Assembly: GCA_020746875.1 (NCBI GenBank)
Contig: JAGTJL010000001.1
Coordinates: 2,604,001 to 2,668,000 of the forward strand
Reading direction: 5' to 3'
DNA length: 64,000 nt
Source of the DNA: Rhexocercosporidium sp. MPI-PUGE-AT-0058
Lineage: Eukaryota > Ascomycota > Leotiomycetes > Helotiales
This document shows positions 55,950-64,000 of the stretch, in pieces. The position numbers and the translations under genes are program-made. Within the stretch, counting starts at the first letter, position 1; each line of letters begins with the position of its first letter. The notes under the pieces were generated by a model, which saw only the letters and a program-made list of their open reading frames with translations, was not told the origin of the DNA and made no database searches.

Positions 55950-57451
55950 TCAGACCGGAAGACAGCGACTTCTGTTTGCTCGAATTAAGTTCGCTTTCTC
56001 TCTCCGATATACTGGGCATCCTGGGTCCGTAACTGCGTGAGCCTCTCCACAGGCCGGGCGCTTCTTTTCCCCAGACGTGCACGAGTCGGTGCGATGGTCA
56101 CGCGAGCATTTGCCACAGGTAGTGTTACGCACGCATCTTGATTGATAGTGGCCGTATTGGTTACAATTGTAGCATCTTGTAGGCCTAGCCACCCGCCGAA
56201 ATTCACCAGCAAATGCGATCTGGCCTCTAATCTTGACTAGTCGGTTGCCAATCATCCGATGTGCCTCTTCCGCGCTTGCTAGAAACACCGCCATTGAACC
56301 TGTACGTTTATTGCCTTTAGAAAGCCAAAACGCCTTCATAACCGCAGTCACTCCATTCACCGCGCGGAATCTCTCGGCGAAACTTTCTTTGATCGAGTAG
56401 CCATCATCGTTGGCCACTGCCGCTTTGACTACATCATCTAATTTGACCGGATGCCAATCCTCACCTCTTGTTCTCGCCCCTTCGAATACCTGATTGACCT
56501 ACTTGTCATTGGCTCGTAGGACTGCGGCCTCTTTCTCGGTGGAGGTGAGCACCCTTACATTCTGTCCTCGCACCTGGATTCCCATGACTTGGACATCCTT
56601 GAGGGGATTGGTTGCGTCAATCAATGCCTTGATCCGTTCCTCTATCTCGGGTATATTGTCAAGGCAATGACCGTCTTATCCTTCATCCTTCGTGTATCGA
56701 TTGTCATATCGGGGAGAACACTGCTTCTCGATCGGATGTGAGAAGGCGTTGCCCCGGGCGCGTGCTGGCTGATTGAGGACGATGCGTTGGTTGACTTCGT
56801 AAGGACAGACGCGGTCCGCCATTCGACCTTTCCGATCCTGCAATGACTGAAGTGCACGATTGCGTTGGGGATTCACCTGTTGATCCAGTTCTCGTAAAGC
56901 TGTCTGAGACAGACATCGTATCTGCTAGCTGTGACCTGGTTTCTGCGAGTTGGGTTTTGACTTCCGCTAGTTCCTTGATCAACGTCTTTGTGTGTGCCCT
57001 CAGCTCTTCGTTGCCCGTCTTGAGTTCGTGGTTTACTGCTTGTAGTTCTATGCTGTGCCATTAGTGTTCGCTGTTCAACCTTGAGTTCCTCTTGACCTGT
57101 TTTCAGTTCTGCAATCAGCCAGGCCACTTCCTCTAGCCATGTCCCTCTACCTCCGTTGCGGCCGGTAAACTCGAAAGCGCCGTCCCGATTGACGCCTCCG
57201 GTAGCTTCTGTGTCCTTCCTGGCTCGCTTTCGTGCCGGTAGGGTCTTGTGTGTCTTATTCATTGACGTTCCTGGAGAGTCGGAGAACTCTCTCGTGATGG
57301 CTTCATTTGTTGTTCTTGTTGACGTGTCCGGATCGCGGGTCGGCCCGCTTTGCGCTACTCTTCCCACACCAGCTGGCCATAGGACCTCTATGGTATCGCT
57401 CTCTTGCGGAGCTATCTGATTCTCTGCTGTTGTCTCGGAAGATCCCTCCAT
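55950..57451 (-). mobile_element. Second LINE family: gag-like ORF1 with zinc knuckles
   Basis: Starts ATG 57,451; acidic/Thr-rich N-terminus, then a coiled coil ('ELQAVNHELKTGNEELRAHT' in a shifted frame, 'LAEVKTQLAETRSQLADT'). A middle RNA-binding part follows ('VRVLTSTEKEAAVLRANDKQ', 'SIKESFAERFRAVNGVTAVM'), then three CCHC-type knuckles near the end ('RCYNCNQYGHYQSRC', 'TCGKCSRDHRTDSC', 'RPACGEAHAVTDPGCP'). Frameshifts near 57,060 and 56,860-56,650 break it. GC is normal, so it is less RIP-affected than the LINE at 45-51 kb and differs from it in sequence. No ORF2 follows; the element is truncated at about 55.9 kb. Confidence 0.8.
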
Positions 57452-57544
57452 CTCATTTAAGAATCTCTCATTCGTATCGATCGAGTTCTTTTGATGATGA
57501 TGATGGGTAAGCGTGACGGGTTGTAATACTTTTTGGTAGACGCT

Positions 57545-57790
57545 TGTTGTATCAACTAATTAAATAGCAGCGAGCTCACAGAGGCTATTCACTTTATGCT
57601 TCGCTGGTTCCGGGATGCGACTAGGAACTATGTCTATTTATTAGATGTCTTAAGACCTGTCTTTTAAATGGACGGCAAGTCCCACGAGTCGTCCTGGGAA
57701 TTGACGTTTTAGACGAGTAAATGGTTTACTTAAGGCTAGACCCCCAGAGCCAGCCCAGCAACTGAACGAGTTATATTTTCAAGGAATATC
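57545..57790 (+). pseudogene. HET-domain fragment (HET-3)
   Basis: The plus strand reads 'SSELTEAIHFMLRWFRDATR' and 'NYVYLLDVL', a stop, 'HESSWELTF', a stop, 'TSKWFT'. This is the central HET block (SSAELxEAIxxMFRWYRDA...CYVYLSDV...SxWFTRGWTLQE) seen in HET-1 and HET-2, with several RIP-type stops. Neither end of the domain remains. Confidence 0.6.
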
Positions 57791-58289
57791 GAGATCTTAA
57801 AGATAATTCATTGAATGCTGATGGCGGAGGGGGCCTTAGTAAAACCTACCTAGCCTTATTTTATTTAGTTACTTTCTTGTAAAACTGCTAAAGTTTATGA
57901 ATAAAGCCACGGATGTGAGATAGAGTTTTAGCCCTCGCTTAGATTATTATTTTATTATTACTGTTTCCTTTACTTAGTTCTCTCTCTTTACTTTTATAAA
58001 TATAGCGTTAGGAGGCACCCGCAAATTGCGCGGCTTCTTACCTTAGACTAAGCCGCTTAAGAATTGAACTTTCCATCTTCTTTATTTTAGTAATAAGCTT
58101 AGGCGATGCGTAACATAAAGGATTAATATATCGGAGCTTGAGTATCCTAGCTTAACGATATACATTAATGCCATTTAGACTATTACCTGTAGCTTTTAAC
58201 ACAAAGAGATACAGTAAACCTATACCTCTAAGTATTTGCAGAACACTAAAATGACCTCCGGGTAAAGAAGAGTATTTTTGAGCAACACT
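57791..58289. other. AT-rich decayed DNA
   Basis: Nothing recognised. Stop-dense in all frames. Confidence 0.45.
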
Positions 58290-59816
58290 TCCTTAGGTCT
58301 CCTTGTCGATAATTTCAGAAATATAACGCTTAAGTTTCGACATCGATGCTTTTTCTAATGTCCATTCCTTATTGTAAAGCCTTAGTAGTCTTCTCATAGG
58401 GCCAGTTATAGTGACACTACTACTCCCTACAGCACTAAATAGATCTCGTGGGTTAATAAGAATAATGTGTGTGTCGTCGACATTTGACAAAGCATAGAGA
58501 TTATTATTAGTCTTCAAGTCATTTTTAACAACCTTATATTTAACACCGGCCCAGCTCTAGGATGGAGGAAGTTTTTGAGAAGTTGGGATATTGTTTGCAG
58601 AGCCTTTAGGAATAAGCGTTATACTTTTAACATGCCATAAAAGCCCCCGAATGAGGTCCTCTTTCCACAGCCCAGCCACGTATGTGGGGTTTCGAATCAT
58701 TGCGCCATACATTCTAGCCAGGCTCGAGATGGCCACGAAATGATTACTAATATTTGTAAACTTTCTCGGAGTATACTCCTCGACTAGGTCGTACTACAAG
58801 CGAAATGTCTCTGAGTCTGACAGCAATAGATAATCCAAGCTAATAGGTAAATAGGCTTTAAATCTTTTGAATTTCAGGAATGCCAGTAATTGCCAAAGAA
58901 ATCCAGATTTAAATACAATGTCGCCGTAATCTGAGTAGGTTAAGGTTTTAGCTATTCTATCTTCGATACGTTTTATTACACTCCTTTCGAATCTCTGCTC
59001 CTTACAATATTTCCAAATAATTTGTAAGGATGTATAGTGAAGTAAGCGATTAGGAAATAGCCCTTTCTGCATTGTCTATCCCCGATTACTTTAGGGCTCG
59101 TTATATTCGCGTTCACTATCGTCCTATTCTGGTAATACGAATAATTTAGCTCTATAATCTTCCGCTAGGTCGGTAGAATATATAACAGGAATGTAGTTAA
59201 GATGGCGTTCCTTTAAAAATCTATTTTTTATAAAATCTGAGCTAATAACAATAAGAGTCACTATTAATCCTCCATAGATTTCATTTATCTTAGAAACCTC
59301 TTCGTTCCATTTGTTATAATCTTGGAGGATACAAAGTGCATCGATCCAGATGTACGAGATTCCTAGAGCTCTAGTGACTACCACGGCGTCTCGAATTGTA
59401 GCATTAAAATCACCTAAAGGTATTCCATTCTTTAGCGCATTTATGGTGTCATTGGTAAGTTTTATCGAAGGCTTTTCTCCCTAGCGGTAGCTTAGAGAAA
59501 CCCATTCCGTGTGTTAGGGATCGGGGAAGGTTTCTACCAGTAAGGGATTCGGAGTTTTGTTGTCGACGTAAATTAGCCGTTTAGGCGGTTTCTGGAACTT
59601 AACAGGACGCCTGCAAAAAGAATAGCTCTCTACGCAGTTCTTTAACTAGCGGGAAGCAATCTCAAATGATCTTTCGGAGGCAGGGTCCTGCTCTATTATC
59701 TTAAAATAGGCGGCGAATTGTCCTCTCTTATTTGAGCATCTCGGAACAGCGTGACCAATGATTTGATTTGATTTGATTTGAGGCTATTAATTAAATCAAA
59801 TCATCAAATTTTAATT

Positions 59817-59872
59817 ATTAATCAAATCAAATCAAATCAAATCATGATTAATTGATTATTAATTGATTAATA
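59817..59872. repeat. hAT sub-terminal direct repeat, left copy
   Basis: 56 bp starting ATTAATCAAATC and 70 bp inside the left terminus. It recurs in the same orientation at 63,395-63,450 with a single C/T mismatch. Likely transposase-binding or spacing sequence. Confidence 0.85.
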
Positions 59873-60487
59873 CGTCACCTGATATAAACGTGACTTTCTA
59901 TAAATAGATTATTTATTTAACTAATATATTAAGAAATTTCTAAATATAAGTTATAAGTTTTATTAATAATAATATAATTTATAATCAAAATAGAGAAATC
60001 TATAAGCTTTTAATAAAAATTCTAAGTACTTTTAAATGGTTTTAAGTATATTATTTTGCTTATAAATCCAATTTTAATAAGAAATATAATATTATATAAT
60101 ATATTACGTATTTTAATAACTTATATATATTAGTAATCATATAATTTATAATCAAAACTAAAAGATTCTATAAGTTTCTAAAATATTCTAGGTAGTTCTA
60201 CTTAATTCTAAACACTTCTTTAGACTTATAAATCATATTTTATTATATAATCTATTTATTTTTTAATATTTGTAAGATTTATAAGTATTAGTAATTGTAT
60301 GATTATAATTTAGAGTAGAATATTCTAGAAATATTAATCGTTTATATAAACAGTTATTAATTCCTTAAGAATAACTTTTTCTTTTTATTAGAAATCCTTT
60401 CAATAACTATTACTACTATTACTATTACCACTACTATTATTATATATATTATATATACGACTGTTATAAGCTTTTATACTTATTAAA

Positions 60488-63181
60488 ATGTCTACCTCGC
60501 AACAAGCCGCTATTAAGTTAAATATAACTCAAAACGATCCGAATTTCGCTTTAGACGCAATAGAAACTCAAGCTCTTATATTCAAAAAGAAGCTATTTTC
60601 GAAGGTTTTAGACCCTATTAAAGAAAATCCGCAAAATATCGATAATTATCGTACGGTTACTGTTAAGTGCCTTTATCCGAGTTGCCGGTAAGTAACTTCT
60701 TTAATATAGTATTAATATAAATACTAACTTACTTTAGTAAAACTTGGCTTAATCAAAGAGTATATCATTCTACATCGAATTATATAACTCATTATAAGAC
60801 TTCGCATAAGGCCTTTAATATAGGCCGTATATTAAATCAACTAGACGATGGTAAGTCTTCTTTATATTATAAATATTATATATAATATTAAATACTAACT
60901 TTTAAAAGACGATTCTTCCGATTTTACCGAATCCTCTCAAGCTAGTAATAACACAACTATTACCGACGTATTTGCTCGACAAAGAGCCTCTAAGAGACCT
61001 ATATCACCTGATAACGAAAAGTTTAATTTAATAAAGTTTAAGAAGTTACTTCTAAACTTTATTATATTGAATAATATATCGTTCCGAGCAGTTTCTTCTA
61101 AGTCATTTAAAGAATTGTTATTATATCTCTCTAAGTAAGTTTTCTTTTTTAATATTCTATTATTAAAAATACTAATAACTAATACTTTATAGTCAAATTC
61201 CACTGCTTTATTATCAAACTTTAAAAAACGATTTGAATTCTATTTATTTAGAAAAGAAGTCTTTAATAAAAGAAGAGTTACAAGACAATATAAAGTCTAA
61301 TAGTAGCTTTTCTTTAACTTTAGACGCTTGGACTGCTATTAATCAAGACGCTTACCTCGGAATTACTATGTAAGTAGTAATATAATACCTTAAAAACTTA
61401 AGATTAATTACTAATTCAATTATAGTCACTTTATAAATAAGAACTTTGAATTGAAGTCTTATTTATTAGCTATGAAAGACTTAAAAGAACGACACTCAGG
61501 TCTTTATCTAAATAAGGTCTTATTAGAGACCTTAAGAGACTATAATATCGAATATAATATTACAAGGTATTTACTTCTAACTTTATTAAAAAAAAACTAT
61601 TTTATTAATCTTTTAATAGTATTACTCGAGATAACGCTAGCTCGAACGATACTTTGATTAATGACTTTAAAAAGCATTATTTAATTCAAACAATTCAATT
61701 TACCGGAGATATACCTTGTGTAGCTCACGTATTAAATCTTGTCGTTCAAGATATATTAAAGACTATTATTAAAGACGTTTATAACGATCTTGACGATCAA
61801 AATATCTTTAATATAGAAAACGAAGATAACGAAGAAGAAGAAGATAATTTATCTAGTAAGTCTTTAAATTAATATTCTTTAAATTATACTAATTTTAATA
61901 GCTAGTTCTATATGGCAAAAAGTCCGAAAAATAATAATCGGAATTAAATACTCTCAAGAAAATAGTCAATTATTAAAACGACAAATCGATGCTTTAGAAA
62001 TTAAAAACGCTAAAATACCTCAATTAGGTAAGTGTTTAATTTAAGTTACTATTATTATTAAACTAATATTAATATTAGATCAAAAGACTCGGTGGTCTTC
62101 GACTTATAATATGCTTAAAGAGTTTATTAACCTTTGGCCGGCGATTAAATCAGTAATTATATCGTCGAATTCGAAATTCTTTCAAAAAAACAAACAAGCT
62201 TTATTATTAAGAGATATCGATATAAGCAATTTAAAACAATGCTTACGAGTATTCGCTATATTCGTTAAAGTAACTACAAAATTACAAGCTGAGAAATACC
62301 CAACTATATATTATATAATTCCGGAGATTTATAATATATATTTAAGATTAGAGAATATTCGGGATGAGTTTAATGTAAGTAATTTCTTTTAATTATATTA
62401 TTTGTTATAATTTATACTAATATTATTAGGATATACTTTTCACCGACGCTATTAATAAAGGAATAGCTAAACTCCGGAAATACTTTCCTAAACAAGGAAT
62501 ATCACAGAATAATAAAGCTTTATATTTAGCTTTAATTCTTGATCCAAGAATAAAAAGAGACGGATTAGAGCTTATAGGATTATCACGTGGGCAAAGTACT
62601 GATATATATAATCGCTTATATTCAGAATTTCAAGTGTAAGTTATTATTTTACCTTTTTATACTTAATAAAATTAACTTAATTTATTAGTTACAAAGCCGA
62701 TTATATTGCTACTCAATTACCTATCAACGAAGCTCAAGGTTTAGCTTTAAATAATAATATTATCGACGACGATTTAGATATATATCTTGAAGAAGAAGAA
62801 GATTTAGACGAATTAAGTCGATATTTAGAAGAGAAAAGAGCCTCTCGACAAGTAAGTTCTCTTATTCTCTTATTTTTTAAAGAATATTTACTAATATTAT
62901 TTATTTAGACAAAACCTTTATCTTATTGGTTTATTAATAAAGATAAATACCCCGTATTATCTTTGTTAGCGAGATCCTATTTACAAATTCCGGCAACCTC
63001 GGCTTCTTCGGAACGATTTTTTAGTCAAGGAGCTAGAATTATAAATAAGGATCGAAATAGACTTAATAAAGATACTTTTGAGTATATAATTAGTCTTAAA
63101 AGTTGGGGGTTATTTAAAGAAAATTCGGATATTCAAGTTAATAATAATGAGGCAGTGGAGGATTATTTTGAAATTAATTAA
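60488..63181 (+). CDS. hAT transposase (BED finger, RNase H-like core, hAT dimerisation), apparently intact
   Basis: Eleven exons: 60,488-60,687; 60,738-60,850; 60,909-61,134; 61,193-61,369; 61,426-61,566; 61,620-61,855; 61,902-62,027; 62,079-62,374; 62,430-62,635; 62,689-62,851; 62,909-63,181, joined as 719 codons (718 aa). Introns are 46-58 nt, with GTAAGT donors in nine of ten (one GTATTT) and mostly CTAAY branch points. Exons 1-2 give a BED-like finger (C-x4-C 'CLYPSC', then 'ITHYKTSH'). The core shows 'LTLDAWTAIN' (first catalytic Asp), 'RDNASSN' (second Asp region) and 'CVAHVLNLVVQD' (C-x2-H insertion-domain motif). The C-terminus has 'YPVLSLLARSYLQIPATSAS' and 'SERFFSQGARI', the hAT dimerisation domain. 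No stop or frameshift. The gene is strongly AT-biased, unlike host genes. Confidence 0.9.
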
Positions 63182-63394
63182 GTAATATAATTAGTTTTAT
63201 TAGTTTTAAGTTATTATATAAATATATACATCGTTTCTTTATATAAGTTTATTAAATAATAATTTTACAGTTATTAAAAGTAAGGTAATTTACTTCCGCT
63301 TTAAAATACTAACTTAGGGTTATATATAATCAATGATTAATCATGATTAATCATAATTATTAATCAAATCAAATCATAATCAAGGTAAAAATCT

Positions 63395-63450
63395 ATTAAT
63401 CAAATCAAATCAAATTAAATCATGATTAATTGATTATTAATTGATTAATA
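63395..63450. repeat. hAT sub-terminal direct repeat, right copy
   Basis: Partner of 59,817-59,872, same orientation, 55 of 56 identical, ending 21 bp before the right terminus. The right end also carries palindromic GATTAATCATGATTAATC near 63,335-63,352. Confidence 0.85.
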
Positions 63451-63917
63451 TGATTTTTTTTGGTTACGCTGTCTCGGAAAAGCTCTTCCACTGCAGAGAA
63501 AAAATAAGCTCCATTACACAGTTATTAGGGGTAATACTCGCCATCAGCCTCATCTATGTACACATCTAGGCCGCATAGTTTAATCAATCCTTCTTTGGCA
63601 CCTGTATTATAACATGCTTGAATCTTGCTGCCGGATGTACGAAACATAATCTGCAACCCTCTTGTAACTTCTTCATCTTGAACATTAGTTCTCTTAAAGG
63701 CTTGATATATAATGTCGCAAAGACCGCAGTCTTTGCTTAAGTTTTTAATCTTGAAAATATCACCGTGGTGCTTGGCTTCGGATACTTTATAGTTGTTAAA
63801 TCTGTTATCATAGGTCTCGCCGTCGGATAGAACTTATTGTTTGTCTCGACATTGCGAAAGGCAGATGTTAAGCAGGTTAAGAAAGTCCACACTGTCACAT
63901 GTCGCGCAGAAGGGCAT

Positions 63918-64000
63918 TTTCGGATTCTATGAACAGCGATTAATATTGAAGGGGTCATTAAATAAATATGTTTATTTTCTTAAAGCAATAAAATTTTAAG
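63918..64000. other. AT-rich edge of window
   Basis: Likely upstream region of the split HET gene. Too short to interpret. Confidence 0.4.

Larger units (their letters stand above)
59747..63471 (+). mobile_element. Complete hAT-superfamily transposon with 8-bp target duplication
   Basis: 3,725 bp. The 8-bp target duplication TCTCGGAA is perfect (59,739-59,746 and 63,472-63,479). Terminal inverted repeats CAGCGTGACCAA / TTGGTTACGCTG match at 11 of 12. It carries one multi-exon transposase gene on the plus strand and repeat-rich sub-terminal regions built of (ATCAA/GATTT)n and ATTAATTGATT. The element is very AT-rich throughout, including its introns and untranslated parts. Eight-base target duplications, CAGxG termini and a BED-hAT transposase are the defining marks of hAT elements. 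Confidence 0.95.
58290..63917 (-). pseudogene. HET-domain gene split by a hAT transposon (HET-4)
   Basis: 5' part (63,917-63,472): 'MPFCATCDSVDFLNLLNICL' with a stop soon after, 'DCGLCDIIYQAF', 'IDEADGEYYP' and two stops, up to 'EELFRDS'. The frame is resumed across the insertion at 59,746 with 'KIIEQDPASERSFEIA', 'PKRLIYVDNKTPNPLLVETF', 'NATIRDAVVVTRALGISYIW', 'IDALCILQDYNKWNEEVSKI' and 'NEIYGGLIVTL' (HET domain core), then 'GLFPNRLLHYTSLQIIWKY' (~59,060) and a tail to about 58,293. This is the architecture of large HET proteins: Cys-rich N-terminal segment, HET core, R-LLHYT-QxxW block. At least five stops unrelated to the insertion show it was or has become a pseudogene. Confidence 0.75.

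Noticed and set aside
33905..57500. A complete Starship element with the DUF3435 gene as captain
   Set aside because: No boundaries, target-site repeats or typical auxiliary genes were identified, and the recombinase is broken; kept only as a hypothesis.
1..64000. tRNA or rRNA genes
   Set aside because: I saw no cloverleaf with A/B boxes and no rRNA-like conserved sequence; a dedicated tRNA scan would be needed to exclude short ones.

Overview
The window looks like nuclear DNA of a filamentous ascomycete. It carries HET (heterokaryon incompatibility) genes, a FunK1-type kinase remnant, Zn(II)2Cys6, bZIP and Myb-type regulators, and 50-120 nt introns with GTRNGT...CTRAY...AG signals. Its repeats are heavily scarred by C->T/G->A transitions, as expected from RIP (repeat-induced point mutation). 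The family mix best fits Leotiomycetes (Helotiales); that placement is inference from memory, not a search.

Composition is two-speed. Balanced-GC islands hold the intact genes: a DUF7587-like gene (2.9-4.0 kb), a divergent transthyretin-like protein (18.3-19.1 kb), a secreted subtilase (19.3-22.6 kb, 924 aa after splicing), a Zn2Cys6 regulator (25.5-28.0 kb, 698 aa) divergent from an amidohydrolase (28.6-30.0 kb), and a cytochrome P450 (41.5-43.2 kb, 531 aa). AT-rich stretches (0-1, 4.8-11.2, 24.1-24.8, 45-51.5, 52.1-53.5, 57.8-64 kb) are decayed or AT-biased mobile DNA.

Between the islands lie many broken genes: LaeA-like methyltransferase (two copies), ankyrin, FunK1, Myb/SANT, truncated bZIP, MADS-like, cupin, epoxide hydrolase, C2H2, a DUF3435 tyrosine recombinase (the family of Starship captains), four HET loci, and a plant-LRX-like secreted LRR protein with one nonsense codon. 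Several differ from a readable frame by a single TAG/TAA consistent with CpA->TpA.

Mobile elements are nested. A whole RIP-decayed Tad/I-type LINE (45.2-51.5 kb) has a partial copy at 5.1-6.7 kb that shares its methyltransferase flank, and a smaller fragment at 1.1-1.4 kb. A Fot1/pogo element (38.06-39.90 kb, TA target duplication) lies between two divergent HET genes. A RIP-decayed relative at 51.9-52.1 kb abuts a solo LTR with a perfect 5-bp target duplication. Three TA-flanked MITE-like hairpin elements are present, and a second LINE left its gag ORF at 55.95-57.45 kb.

The most striking feature is a complete hAT transposon (59,747-63,471). It has a perfect 8-bp target duplication, short TIRs, paired 56-bp subterminal direct repeats and an apparently intact 11-exon, 718-aa transposase, and it splits a decayed HET gene. 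All exon models were read by eye. Total coding lengths are multiples of three and active-site motifs fall in frame, but no alignment or expression data were available.
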